64,000 bases of DNA from Kappaphycus alvarezii (lineage: Eukaryota > Rhodophyta > Florideophyceae > Gigartinales > Solieriaceae), in contig NADL03000672.1 of assembly GCA_002205965.3 (NCBI GenBank), forward strand, positions 434,001 through 498,000, written 5' to 3'. The first letter of the stretch is position 1, and every line of letters begins with the position of its first letter. A program made the position numbers and the translations under genes. The notes beneath the pieces are model-generated. The model did not search any database and had not been told where the DNA came from. It saw only the letters and a list, made by a program, of their open reading frames with translations. Positions 10,325-22,990 of the stretch are shown piece by piece.

Positions 10325-10507
10325 GTTTATGCGGATGAAAACAGCGTGCAGTGAATAGCGAAGGGGTCCACTATGGTGGCCCACATGATGCGTACGTGTA
10401 ATGCGAGGATGGCTTACAGCACTTAGGTTTCGATCATGAGCCGCCGTCGCAAAACCCCGTCTACTTATGTGGTCGGGCGCCGATTGGAAATCGGCATGCC
10501 TCTCTCT
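10308..10507. repeat. Right 200-bp direct repeat (A2) of the YR retrotransposon
   Basis: Exact copy of 6238-6437, including CGTCAAGTGTAGACGAAG at its start and the CT run at its end. It begins about 60 bp after the end of the recombinase coding region. Confidence 0.95.
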
Positions 10508-10870
10508 CCCACCCACCCTCCCAGGCGGACCACTACGTGGGCCGCCCACATACCTCTCTCTTTGTGTATCGTGTAATGCGCTGTAAGATCGATAATAAGA
10601 TGTGCTGAAAGATCGTACAAAATATGATACGGTTCGTCGACGGTTTTTGTCTAAAGCCGACGAATAGCACCATCGGTTTTAAGAGGTTGCCCCCCCTAAG
10701 AACCCCCGAGGGGTGGTGCGGGGGTTGGGGATGGGTGGGGGGCGGTGGTGTAATCTGTAAGCTGTAAGCTGCAGGACGTCGATGGAGCTAGCTGAATAAT
10801 TTAGTCCGACCTTCGAAGGAGCGGGGGTTTCGCCGGGTTACCTGGCGGGGAACCGGAAACCCGCTTCGTT
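10508..10870. other. GC-rich, structured 3' region of the YR retrotransposon
   Basis: Contains a near-perfect palindrome at 10524-10546 (GGCGG..CCAC / GTGG..CCGCC). It also holds a second arm-spacer-arm site at 10642-10664 (GGTTTTTGTC, TAAAGCC, GACGAA) that matches the B1-A2 junction in 9 of 10 left-arm bases and all six right-arm bases. A G/C-rich block with G-runs lies at 10691-10752, and a hairpin at 10821-10864. The element probably ends at or near 10642-10664. The remaining GC-rich part may be an older piece of related sequence. Confidence 0.45.
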
Positions 10871-10879
10871 GAGGGCAAT

Positions 10880-13640
10880 AAAACACTTGAAAGCGTTTTC
10901 ATAGTTCTATGAAACAAATTTGCTCCCCCAAAAACAGTTTGGTTGAGTCATTTTTTCCCGAAAAACTTCAAAAAGGGGCACCGATGTATGGGAATTTCGC
11001 CCAAAAGCCAGCGTTTGGAAATCGAGGGTGGGGGCCATTGCGCATCTGTCGGAATCTGGCAGGAGCAACCCCCCTATATATAGGTTGGTACCTTAAGTAC
11101 CTATGCTAATTAGATGACTTTCAAATTTCCTACTATAGCAGGGCACAGGGGGTATATTTCTGGGGTTTTTGGGTCAATTAATACATGTGATAACGAAAGA
11201 CACAGTACGCAGCTGTAATATCAAACTAAAATACCTATCGACATGAAACCGCTACCAACCGAAACAATTCAGTGCCTGAACGCAATTTAATTCTATGTAA
11301 AGCCTTCATCTCTGACTGCAGTAAGAATAGAAATCAATACTCCAGACAATCGGAGTCCTACCATGTCGAAAGCTGGTCACCTCAACAAAAACTAGAAGGG
11401 GTATATTGTTGCCCTTTTGCGATGTTGCTTATACTTTTACACCATTGCACAAGGGCTTATACTCCTTCTTGCTCTCATATTTTCCTTTTTAAAGATTTAG
11501 CACAAGCAGAAGATCAAAAACCAAGGAGAGAAATCCCCTAAAACTGATTCCTTTTCACAAGAGGCGTATTTATTTTGGTAGGCTGTCAGGGACAGTTGCG
11601 GGTCTCAAAGTATTATAAATCCACTGCATCTTTGGGTATTTTCTTGACATGTAAGAAATTTAATGCATGGCGATCTTTTTTGCGGTGAAAAATAATCCTT
11701 TGCACTCCTGCCATCAAAATTTGCCTCAGCCGGGACCGACTGAGATTTGCCAGAGAATGTTGCAGAATTGTCTAAAGTCTTATTGTTGACTAAAAACCAT
11801 CTAACGGTTCAGGTGGGTTGGCTTTCAAATGGCTAGATGAAAGACAATCAAAGAAGTGATTTTCAGGGCTTCAAAGTGTGGAGAAGAGTATGAGAGTGCG
11901 CTTATTTTGCGTGATCAAAGCAGTGAAAGGTAGTAATTGACTTGGAAAAAACTGACTTAATTTATGTTTAGACTCGTTCTGGTACTTTGTTGCTGTGTGG
12001 TGACATTATTACTCTGTCTTGCACATTTTTGGAGGACTATGAACCTTCCGATCGGTCTGTAGTTGCTAAATCTTGGCTAAATATCAACTCTAATCATTAC
12101 ATCAGGTGCTTAGACTATTTTCCTGACTTTAATATTTTAGATGCGTGGAGGATACAGCTGAACGTAATACATACAAAATAGCCCTAAGATTTATTGTAGA
12201 ACATCTTTGGTCTGTCTTTATCCGGTCTGTACATTCCAATCAGAGGCAATTAGGAATGTTAGAATCACTGAAAAATTCATCTGGGACTGCTGGGAACACA
12301 TAGGGACTGAAACGTGGGGAAAGTTGGATGCGCCCATGCCCAAACGTTTTGAGGTTATGATCAAATCTGATAGAATGAGCATCGGGTACTAAAATCTCTG
12401 AAATTGTTAGTAGACTTAGTCGTAATATTTTGTTTTCTTTAGTGTATTGAAAATATTTTTCCAGGTTGAAGTATCCAATTGCGAATTATTCATCAAACGT
12501 TTTGTTATGCTCGAAAAAAACCCAGAATTGGACTCGCTGTGCTCTTCTACAGTAGGTAACTGTAGGTCCATCTACGTTACGTAGGCATTAAAGTTACTGC
12601 ACCATATCCGGGAGGTGTCTTGTAGTATTTACCAGCACTGCTCTGTACAGCACTTCGTCTTGCTCCAAGTATCGAGGTATGCCTCCAGAAATTCTGTATC
12701 CGCTAAGGGAAAAGAAGACCGATTCGCCGCATGCGTTATGGTGCATTTCAGTCAGATGAGGTGTGCGGTATCAACGAGCGGAGATTGGCGGTGCTGGGGA
12801 GCTTAGTTCAGGGACGCGGCGGAGGAGTTGATTACTGCGAAGGGAGGGACCGTGAGGAGAGAGACATAGATATGGGCAGGGAGGGGAATATGAGGAGCTT
12901 TAATGTTTGAAAAATATGGTTGGTTGCAGTCCGGAATATCCTAGATTATCATTCGCTGAAATGAGGCCTGATTTCAATTTGTGGTTGAGGAAATTGGGTG
13001 ACACAAAGACTTGGAGGGTGTGATGAATGTGGAAGTTCTTTTATTTTCGGGGTGGGCAAGCATAAACTCCCTTACCGTTCTTTTCTCTGACTTCGAAAAC
13101 CGAATTTCTAAGCTCTTACAGCGAACAATACTACCGTACTCTGTACGATTGCGCCTCGTCTTTGTAAATCGTACAGTGATAATGTATTCAGAATGAGAAC
13201 ACTACGTCCATTAAAACCGCAGCACTAAAAATCTCGCGATACAAAATTAGCGTGACACGCCTGTGAAACAAGGGCACCATGTAAAGATATAAGAGACTCC
13301 AGCGCCCGGGCTCCCGACAAATTGGGGCCGTTCGTCTCTCATCTTTCTGAATAGCCCACCACTACACCACACTCCCCTCAATTCCCGTCGGGCGAACAAC
13401 CGAGGTGCTGACGAACAGCCGGTATACGCCCGGAGGTGCCATTTGACCCACTGTCCAATAACTATCTCACGACAACGTTCTCCCTTTCCTCCAACAATGG
13501 CCCGCACCAGTCAGCTAGCCTGCTGAGTAAGGTTAGTCGTGCTTCTCGCAAGAATATCTCTACAAAGGCGACGCGAGTTACCCGCGATTCGATGGGACCC
13601 CCTTCAATAGTACATGCGAATCTCATTCGACTTTTATCGT
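10880..13640. other. AT-rich spacer without recognisable gene
   Basis: Short ORFs of up to about 90 codons are scattered on both strands with no known motif. No TIRs, RNA genes or long repeats recognised. The part from about 13250 may already be distal sequence of the Ty3/gypsy relic that follows. Confidence 0.4.
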
Positions 13641-13649
13641 AACGGTCGA

Positions 13650-14600
13650 ATATTGGGAAGCTGCTCTTCCTCGATAGGGAGAACCGGAACCACTACGTTA
13701 TCCGTACCGATTCATGTGGTATTCATCTGTATCGCGTATCGCCTCAGGAGTTCTTTGATCTCTTCGGAACGCACATCACCGACTACGTGACCAGCTGCGT
13801 TGGTGACGAAGTCAACTGTATGGATTCCTTCAAACTTGGTCTCACAGAGTCTCAACACGATTGTGGCGTCTATAATGAAGTCAGCGAATAAGGCTGGAAC
13901 ATTAACCCTATTTGCTGAGACGAAAACACCCAAACCTATCTCGGTTTATTCGGACACTGGAGAGAGTTTTTCCGCCTTACTCTACACTCTCGCATTCCAT
14001 AGTCACTAAGAACCGTATGGTAAGTCGATCTACGGTCAAGTTAGGGTCTCTTTATGGTGCGAAGGTTGATTCACTGCTGTTACGGGCGTTCATAGGTTAC
14101 CGAATTCATGCCGGTGATCTCCTCCAGTTTTCTAAGCTCATTCGAGAGAGCCACGCTTTTTTTCCGATTGTTTTTCGGGCTTCGCCGCGCACCGGTGTCA
14201 TGTTCGGTGATAACACTGATGTGTGCATCGTGTTCTCGACGTCTGATGCTCTCTGACAGCCATGTGCTCATTCCATGGCTAGAGAGTGGCCTGAATACTA
14301 TGAAAGTAACGATCGTGCTTTGAAGGCTGATATCATGCCGAAAGGAAGAACTCGGAATTTAAAGGATGCTCAGAATCACTTGCCTCCCCGTTCGTTCGTT
14401 CTTCATCACGTCTTGAGTCTTAATACAGACTTTAGGGAGATGTTGTATCCTCCTGTTGTTGTTTACGCCTTGACAATGCAGGGTTCCCATAGGTTGCATC
14501 ACTGTATTATAATGAACGAAGGGACCAACCATATCCGTGCGAGCTCTTTGCTTTAACAATCTTATCAATATATCTTCAATTTTGTGGCCATATAATCTCA
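13650..14600 (-). pseudogene. Ty3/gypsy gag-protease-like relic
   Basis: Read on the minus strand, broken frames give a retropepsin-like segment at 13933-13712: VNVPALFADFIIDATIV, where the usual DSGA catalytic loop is degraded, followed by FVTNAAGHVVGDV. An upstream polar segment (14271-14080: ITEHDTGARRSPKNNRKKS) precedes it. In Ty3/gypsy elements protease comes before RT. Here it lies downstream of the pol relic on the same strand, so it must come from a second copy or a rearranged one. No LTRs were found. Assignment rests on a short degraded motif. Confidence 0.3.
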
Positions 14601-14868
14601 TTCATTTCCTTTCTTGAGGTCCGGAAAGAAGTGGTCGCGACGGAAAGGGAGCGAAGAGAGTGGCTTCCTGGTCGTAACTTCTAGTACGTTCGGAAGCGCT
14701 AGCGGAATATGAGTGAAAGCGAAGGATACACCAGACTTGCTCCCAGTAGCTCAAAATTCAAAGCTTCAATAACAATTTTTACGATACCTCCCACGCTTCT
14801 CTAGTACTCAGCCTTCTACGGTGTATTTTTCTCTGTCATTGTTCTTCAACCTACTTGATTTCTTGATT

Positions 14869-17269
14869 CTAATCATCTTGATTTGTTAATCTTTTGCTTT
14901 TCCTTAGATGATTAAATGGGTAGATCCCTTCTTTTAAGTAACGCTCCGACGAAATGTTTTCCTCTCCGCGTAATTCGTCTAGTCGACGAAAGCTGCTTTC
15001 GTAGCATGGGTGGTTCGACTTAGTCACTCTACATGGCCCATAGAGATATGGATAGAGGGCTTTCCAAATGAGCCCCTTATCAAAGGCCGCGCCTTGGGCT
15101 ACCAACACATCGTCTCGAACTTCAAATTCCTTAACTACATATTTTTTTAAAATTCACTTAGCCTTACGGATTATACTAAAATTCTCTACCATAGCAACCC
15201 GTGTTCCGTAATCTGAAAGATTCTCTACAAGGCAATGATGAGGTACTAGATCACTGAGGAATGCTACCAAATAACTGGTTAGAATCCTCGTATCGATCCC
15301 ATACATCAGTTGGAAAGGGCAGGAGGCTTCATTTCGGTTGCTTCTGCGGTCATCATATAGGAATGTGAGTAGAGCTTCTTCCCAGACACTCGGACCGCTC
15401 GTGGCCGACCTTTTGACTGCATGCTTCATCATTCCAACCATTTTCTACACTCTTCCGTCTCCCATCAGCGCGTAAGGAAGCACTGCCTTCCAGCAGACTC
15501 CATTATCTGAGAAGATCCATCTTGGCTGTCTGCATGGTAAAATTATCTATTCTTCGATAAATCTCGTCACTACTATGGCTGTATAATCAACTTCACCCCA
15601 GGCCATGGGTTGTGCAGTTATATGCTCGATGGCAATTCGGAGAAATTTCTTTCCAGACAATACAAATCGAAGGTTTGTATTGTCCAGCGAAGTCTATCGA
15701 GATGGTCTTAGAGAATCTGGTAACGGGAGCTCCCAGGATCTAGTTATAAGTTAGCATTCTCCTGTCGTGATGCTACCAATTCCAATCTTGCATGTAGTCG
15801 GTGGCGTCACGGTACACCCCAAGCCTCCATCCGTCCCTCACGAACTTTGTAGTGGAATTGACGTCCCAATTTCCGATACAATCGTGAAAGGTGGTCAGTT
15901 ATTCCAGGAGTTGAACGATCGAAGGCACTACCCGCGGTCCATCTTTCTGAAAACGAAGGAGGGTGTCGTTCTAGAGCTTGAAACTCTAGGCGCTCCGTTC
16001 GATCGCAACGTATGGTCACATTCCAGAACACTCTCACCAGATAGTAATCGCGCCACGTTTAGAAAGCGTGGTTCCAAGCAGTACAACATTGGATCCGCCC
16101 ACTACACGGCCGCGGCCAACCCTTCTCCCGTCCAAATTCTCGGTAATCCTCCGCGAGAGAAATTGCGCGGCCTCATTTGCGTGAACAAGACAATAATTAG
16201 TCTCAAAGTCGTATTCCGCCGTAAAAGCCATCCATCTGGCCAACAGCCCATGGATTTTTTTCTTCTTGAACGCGGTTTGCAGGGCTTTGTAATCAGTATT
16301 GACAACTAACAGCTTATCGGACAGAGGTTACACTCGGAACCTCTGAAAAGCGAAGACTGCGAAAAGTGCATTGCCTTCTTCTGTAGAGTAGCGGCGCTCC
16401 TGATCCGTCATTTTCGAGAAGCGAATTGACTACGGTGTAATTTTCGTTCTTCTTTCTTCGAGAGAGAACCACCCCGTGGGCTGCCGAATAGGGGCGGTTT
16501 CTACTAAGAGAAGCGAATTGAAATCCGGGGACGCTAATACTGGAGACGTAGTCAGTTTCTCCTTCAAGTATACACAAACCTAACGCATCTTCGGAGTCCA
16601 TTTGAAATGCTCCCTAACAAACTTTGCAGCGTCCAACAATGCCAAAATATCAGCAACGCTTTTATAATCCCTCGGTAAAATCCCGTAAGCCCTGAAAAAA
16701 CTCTTGAGTTTGGTGACATTTGCCGAAATGGGAGATTCCACACTTCCCTTAATTTTGTCTGCATTTACCTTCACTCCGCCTGAATTGAAAATAAGACCGA
16801 GCCATTTCACCTCTAATTGAGCAAAGCTACACTTAGTTACCTTCAGAATCAACTTCGCTTCTTTGTTCCTCCTGATCACCTCTTTGCAATGACCTATGCG
16901 TCCCTCCAACTTCTTAGAGAATATTAAAAACCCGTTCACATAAACCATAATGAACAGTAACTCACAAAGAACGTCGTCCACTATCTTTTTAAACGTCGTT
17001 GCCGCGTTCATGAGTTCAAAATGCATTACCTCGAACTTGTATGTTCCATATCAACAGAAAAACATAGTCTTTTCCTTGCAAGTTTCGGGTATCCTAACCT
17101 GAAAGTATTCTGTGTTAAGGTCCCACGTCATGTAGAGGTATGAGCCGGAGAGTTTGTCGAAAAAATCTACTATTTTCAATGACGGCCAGCGGTCTGGCTT
17201 TTTCACCCTGTTCAACTGACGCTGATAGACGCAGAACCGGTCCCTCCCGTCTTTATTCATCTCTATCAC
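14869..17269 (-). pseudogene. Ty3/gypsy-type pol relic (RT, RNase H, integrase)
   Basis: Minus-strand pieces, in element order. RT: RDRFCVYQRQLNRVKKPDRW and WDLNTEYFQVRIPE (17269-17051), then FELMNAATTFKKIVDDVL and the catalytic YVNGFLIFSKKLE (17026-16580), where the family YVDD is changed to YVNG. RNase H tail: ARWMAFTAEYDFE and NEAAQFLSR (about 16243-16150). Integrase: a zinc-finger-like and core-start region (16037-15807), then MVGMMKHAVKRSA with CPFQLMYGI (15441-15154). A chromatin-proximal tail VLVAQGAAFDKGLIW lies at 15108-14869. Frames change repeatedly and the RT active site is lost, so the copy is dead. The order identifies Ty3/gypsy rather than copia. No flanking LTR pair was identified. 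Confidence 0.8.
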
Positions 17270-17440
17270 TACTGGAAAGTATCAGGCAGACCAAGAAGGC
17301 GTAATAATTATGGCTTAACATGGGACCGAGAGACAAAAAGTCAGAAGACCATTAAAAGGGAAGTGTACAAGGATCGTATAGGCTGTCGAATTTGACATAT
17401 AGAAACTAACTGATGTGTTAGTAATGCTGGTTGCGATTCC

Positions 17441-17816
17441 ATGCATGTAGAGGCTAAGGGAAGTGTCGACTTGGACGGCAGTAACGGAAGTATTGGAACG
17501 ACACCAAATAAGCAACGAGGGTTGCAGGATCATTTCAATGTAAATGTAGAACTTTTCGCTTACGTGCTATCTGCAAGTGACAAAACGAGGTCTGCGGTGG
17601 GTAGGGAGAGGATCAAATTGGAAAGGTAGCGCTTGAAAATGGAGAAACAGGACTACCAGAAAATGATAAGGGATCGCGAAATAGAATGCGAAGAACGGTT
17701 TCTTGAAAGACAAGAAAACAATAGGCTCTAAGTAGAGAATTTCAAGCTGATGATGGGTGTGTTTAAAGACGGTTTGTCGTTGATCGCGGAGCTCAAGGGT
17801 GGACCTTCAAATAATT
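17441..17816 (+). pseudogene. Coiled-coil ORF remnant, possibly a transposon partner protein
   Basis: Starting in a 62-codon ORF and continuing past a stop in the same frame, the sequence encodes a charged helical stretch (RLKMEKQDYQKMIRDREIE, then ERFLERQENN and MMGVFKDGL). It resembles C-terminal coiled coils of Myb/SANT-like Harbinger partner proteins, such as the one near 42.8 kb in this window, but there is no DNA-binding domain to confirm this. It is antisense to, and upstream of, the Ty3/gypsy pol relic. Weak call. Confidence 0.2.
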
Positions 17817-17849
17817 GAAGTTCGGCGGCACCGCGTTAAGTCCTTCGCT

Positions 17850-20800
17850 CCTTTATCGCTTCTCGTTCCGTTCGTCGCTGCGGCCTCCGCTGCGAACTTT
17901 TCGCTCCGTTACCTGACAGAAACAATTGGGATTCCCTAGTACTCCTTTTACCACTGTGTGGTGGGCGGCTTTTTTTATCTTGATAGAAACCCTTCTAACG
18001 TCGGTGAGCTGCAGTTGAAGTATCTGAAAGACTTTATTCCCATAAAGAAACGACTTAGCGTTGCATTGGAGTGTCAAACATAAATTTAGAGAGCTAATAG
18101 GAGCCTCTCTCACTTTTAACACTCGCTTGAAGTCCATCACAATCCAGATTAGCTTGATATATTAGAAAATCCACACCACTGTCACGTGCGCACCATCCAT
18201 GTCTTCGTTGAACTTTTCATGGTCCTCTTTGAGAGCCTTTTCGAATGAAATACAAAGTTAGTCGCCGCTGTTATAGTCATAGTCTTTATAAAGGCAGTAT
18301 GTACTGCTAAAAAGCGTGAAAGTTTGTGATAGATTCTCTTCTATTACAGATCCACTGTACAGGGTCAAGTCATTCATTTTCCTTCCAAAGGGCCAAATAC
18401 GTGCAGACAAATACAGTACAGCGTTTTTACGGCTTGGTATCGGAGAATATGCTTACTTTAATGGCCGCTGTAGAAGAAGTTTTGAAGATAGTTCAATTTC
18501 GGACGGGCAATCTCAATCACGGTCCCATCGATAAACTCGATGCAGTTCGGCAACGCATTTGTCCTCTCTTCTACAGCTAAAGCCTAGATATAGATTCAGT
18601 AGCTCTTGCTTTCGAAATCGAAAGAAAGGAAGTCCTCGTCAGATAATTTGGTGAAAAGAACGCCTATTTTTTGTGCTGTTTTGTCCTAGAGACATTAGTA
18701 TGGTATTCCCTGCGCCACCGGATACATTTTTCATAGGGGAGAGAGGGAGGGATAAGTGATCTTTTTCAGCTGGGGATTGGCACCGTTCAAGGAGGAGTAA
18801 AGTAAGAGCCGTAACCCGCGGACATAAGGAATGAAGCAACATTTAGTGTTGATTATAACTGAAACAGTTTGCATGGGGAGGAGATAGTAACTCCATAATA
18901 CTCACGGCTATTACCCATTTGAGCTAAACATAAATTTGTTAACCATATGCGCTTACTCCAGCGTTGATAGTGTTCAAATTTTCATGCCAAATATGGAGAG
19001 AAGAACAGGTGCTGAATTCTGCTTTGAAGTAAGCTGTGTAATATCCTAACACAATGGTGGAACGTCGAAAGTGCTCCAATACACTAAGAAACAATAATTT
19101 TTGATGGCCAGTCCATGGCAGCCGTAACAAGAATTGAAAGTTCAATTCTCAATATTACTCCTCCGTCACCATATGAATGCAAACCGCTTTATCATACTAG
19201 GCAATTCCTGTACCGGTAGCGATTTAGATTTTTTTCGGGACGTTAAATATTTACTGCAAAAGAAACTCCAGAAACATAGAGTTATACTAAATAGGTGCCA
19301 AGTACCTTTAACTCTATACAACCTCGCGTAAAACAGGTAGTCCGTTGTGAAATGGGGCAAATTACAATCAAAATCGAAGTTTGTCCGGTGGTAAATGGTG
19401 ACTCTTGCCCTGGACAGCGTTGACAAAATTTTAATTTCCTTCCAATATCGCTTCACTGTTTTAATGTGTCTCACTACAAGCATCCAGTGTAACACTCATA
19501 AATGAAATGTGATTTGTTTCTGGCCCAAATATCAGTCGCAGTAAATAAATCCCTCCGTTGAAAGTATACAATGTAAGTAATGAAGGACGTAAAAATTTTA
19601 GGGTTGGAAAAAATTATCAGAAAATCGTTTACGTAAAAGAAGCCCTAAAATGTTTTTATACTAGATGTCGACTAACAAGTGCATAGACAGAAAAATTTGA
19701 AGTATGCAATGATAAACACTCATCAAAATGAGATCATTGTAATGCGAGAGCAGCATAGAGCATTGTAACACACAGACGGCAGTAGCACGTCGGAGAAAGA
19801 TGATGTGAGACGGTAGGATTGTTAACATTTGTCGGAAAGGAGTAAAGTGTGTCACTATATACATTAGTGTGCCTGTTGCCATTTTCCTCAGTATATCTTG
19901 ACTCACATCAGTTAAAGCCCCAGTTTAAAGATAACAGTCTCCTCACCAAACTTCATGAACCTTTTAAGAACCTTTTCGTAAAGTGCGTTGCCCTGTCCCC
20001 TGTCCGAAAAGTATGCATCAATATCGCGGACAGCACGCAGAATAAAGAAGAAGTACTAGATTTCAAGGACGCGAAAACGCTGCAGCTTCGCAGGACTTTC
20101 CGGCACAGTGCCGTCGTAATGAGAAGGAGCGTGGACGCCATACAGGGGAGCAGAATTGGTATTTTAGACAGAGACGGAAACAGTTGAGATGGCAAGTGGT
20201 CCAGGGTGGACTAGGTTCGCCATAGATGGAAACAACCTGTGCCCGCTGAAGTTTAGAGCTTCCAAAGAAGATGTCACAGTGACGCGAAGGTTCCCGAAGG
20301 TGGTAAGTTACACTAATTTACTGTACAGAGTTGAATTTTTTGTCTCAAATTGCCACATGAGATTCTGGATGAAATTTTCGGCCTTTTTTGCTGCAGATAT
20401 GACATATAACATATAAGTACCGTCAAGTACGTTCCGAGGAAAATTTTGCGGAAAATGATACTGCAAAAGTACTCTATCAACTCCATTTTATCTGTCGTGC
20501 AATTACTTTCCGTGTTCCTCAGTATATCTCCCAAATGCCTCATACTCAGCCACTAAATGTCCAATTTCTTGATCTAAAATTAGCACTTACGTTCTAAGCA
20601 TACATCAGTACTTCAATTATACAATATCTTATTTATTTCCTAAATGTATGAAAATTGAGTATCCATAGCAATAAACAATACAGGTGACGTAGTAGTTGGA
20701 TCTTCCTGATGATGACCTCACAATCTTCACAGAAAACTCAGTATGCAATCTATCCTTTATTAATGCTGCTCAGGAACTTTTTGCGAACCTATTGTTATGC

Positions 20801-22990
20801 TTTTTTTGGGATGCTCGGTGTAAGCTTGTTAATTCTCGGGTGGACTTAAGGGCTAGTTATATGGATGACTTAACTTTTCGAGGCTTCTAATTTTTTTTGA
20901 TTTATACATCAAAAATCCTCTACTTCACAATACTTCGTCATTCACAAGAAAACCTGTAAAAACCTTTTTAATCATTCGTGCAAACACTAGGATTCACTCT
21001 CATCATTTTAGCATTAAAAATTTAGATTAAAAAGCTCAATTGTCCACGAGTTTCCATAGTCATGCTCTTCTTAAATACAAACCAATGACCTAAATTTTAA
21101 CTTGGTATCCGCTTCTGCCCAAAAACGCGCAAAAAATCAAAAAAATGTACTCGTGGAACAGAAAAGACAGCACTAATGAATCGGTCATTTTTAACTCGAT
21201 AATTATCTTACCAGTAACATTGATGGCTATTTTGTAAACAAATACGTCCGCGAAGACGATTTTTTGTTGTTCAAATATCTATTTCATTGAATATAAAACT
21301 CTTTGTAATGAAAATATGATCCGAAGAACCGGAATAAACAATCTGTTCTATATCTAAGAAACCTCATTGTAATAAAAATATCATTCTTTAATGCCTAGTA
21401 TCCCTAGATATGCTTATGAATTCCAGAAGCATTTTGGAAGGCTTCTGAGCGTGAATAAACCCATATGAGTTTTCGTACTTGCTATATTTATTATGTCTCG
21501 TTTTGTCAAGTTCTAAACCATTGATACTTTAAGGACGACTTCCTGAAGCCTCTAAGGGTTAATTATCTCTAGCTGAATGCTCCTGATCTTATCCTCTGTT
21601 CTAGATGCTCTCGTAATAGGCTTGCAGCAAGACCTCGGTATAATGATCCCGTGTAAGTTTCTTCGACACCCACTGTGACTCTTTTGGGTGTTCAAACATA
21701 GATCAAATTTAGCTCCGAAAGATGTATAAATAATTTTTCTTGTACTTCAGGGTTAAATGCACTACATTTTGAATATAGGGAGTGTCATGCTTACTAATGC
21801 CATTAACTTTCTCCAAAATTCGATGATTCGGACCGTTTATCGTCGCACCACTCACTTAAATATGTCTCTAGAATCTTTTCATGCTCTTATAAAGTCAATC
21901 TGACAATATCTTGCACTAAAATTGTAATAAAAGTACGAAAAAGGCCGTCCTCACCATCAAATCTTTTTTGTGTCGAAGCCTTTATCGCACGATGTCTTCC
22001 ATTTTCAAGTCATTACGATGGTAATGAGACCCCTCCTGTTTATCTGAATAATAAATTACTTCTAATCACCTCATACCATTGAAACACAACATCTCGTACC
22101 TCTTGAAATAAGGGCTAGAACATTTATGGGAATGTCGAGCGAATTTTGTTGTTTAATTACTTTGTAGCGCTTAAAAATTAAGCATTTGTATACGTTCATA
22201 TTATTCTTAGACAAAAAGGGTAATAAGCTTGTTGTCGGGCTCATGTAATGTTGCAATGCAACTGATGAAGCCGCTTCTCGTACCTAGTTATCATTTGGAT
22301 CGAATTCACCGGTGATTTTAGTTTCCTCAGCAGCTTGATTATTCTAGAATTCAACTGATAACTGACTATTTAGATTGCTATTCGATTTTAAGTTGTGTAG
22401 AAGTGTGAACAGTTGGCATTTTTGTTTGAATCTGACTACGAGTCGCTGTAAAGGTAGCTAAAGCTAAGGTAAGGATTTTAAAGAATAAAGAATAGTTTTC
22501 CCCACATTCCCAACTGAGTCAGTGATCTTTCTACACACAGTTTGAATAATTCATTCCAAGCTACCTGAACGCTCGTCTGTGATGTTAATGTGCGAAGAAT
22601 ATTCAATTATGGCAATGATTTTTTCATTTTAATATGGTAAGTGCATACTTTCAGTTCATACAGGAGGCATCTAACGAAAAAAGTCGGGTTTATGCTACAA
22701 ATTATTCTTGGCCTACGAGTCCAATCGGAATCCGGGAATATCTCTTTTAAATCACGCATCTTTGGTAACTTTCGCTGTTTGATCTCAACAAAACGTGGCG
22801 AGAGGGTTCATCGCTAAATTAAGTTGGATTTGCACGGCGAGCACTTTCTTTACAGGATACACTGCGCTCAATAGAACAATCGCAATGATCATAAAGTAAA
22901 TATTAACACATCAGAACTGGTCAAAGCCGCAGGCGACTATGTCATTGAGCTGAGATAGAGCCTTCAGAGTACAAACTAATTAGGTCTCAG
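17850..22990. other. AT-rich region without a convincing gene
   Basis: Only short ORFs. The most coding-like piece is 19900-20280 (+), where two adjoining frames give SVDAIQGSRIGILDRDGNS and, after a stop, further polar sequence; I do not recognise it. From about 20400 the DNA becomes strongly AT-rich and ORFs almost vanish. No tRNA, rRNA or long repeat seen. Confidence 0.4.

Larger units (their letters stand above)
6238..10664 (+). mobile_element. Tyrosine-recombinase retrotransposon (DIRS order, PAT/Ngaro-like, direct repeats)
   Basis: Two exactly identical 200-bp direct repeats (6238-6437 and 10308-10507, offset 4070 bp) flank a gag-like ORF, an RT-RNase H ORF and a tyrosine-recombinase ORF. 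There is no aspartic protease and no DDE integrase, which separates the element from LTR retrotransposons. The direct, non-inverted repeats fit the PAT/Ngaro branch rather than DIRS1 itself. The right boundary is inferred: a site resembling the repeat junction (arm, 7-bp spacer, arm) lies at 10642-10664, and GC-rich sequence continues to about 10870. The element is clearly GC-richer than its AT-rich flanks. The identical repeats suggest a recent insertion. Confidence 0.88.

Noticed and set aside
6238-10664. Calling the element an LTR retrotransposon because of its direct repeats
   Set aside because: It has a tyrosine recombinase, DIRS-type RT-RNase H and no protease or DDE integrase, and the repeats lack TG..CA ends.
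10508-11180. A full-length B repeat (A1-ORFs-B1-A2-B2) as in classical PAT elements
   Set aside because: No long match between sequence before 10308 and after 10507; only the roughly 10-bp arm is shared.
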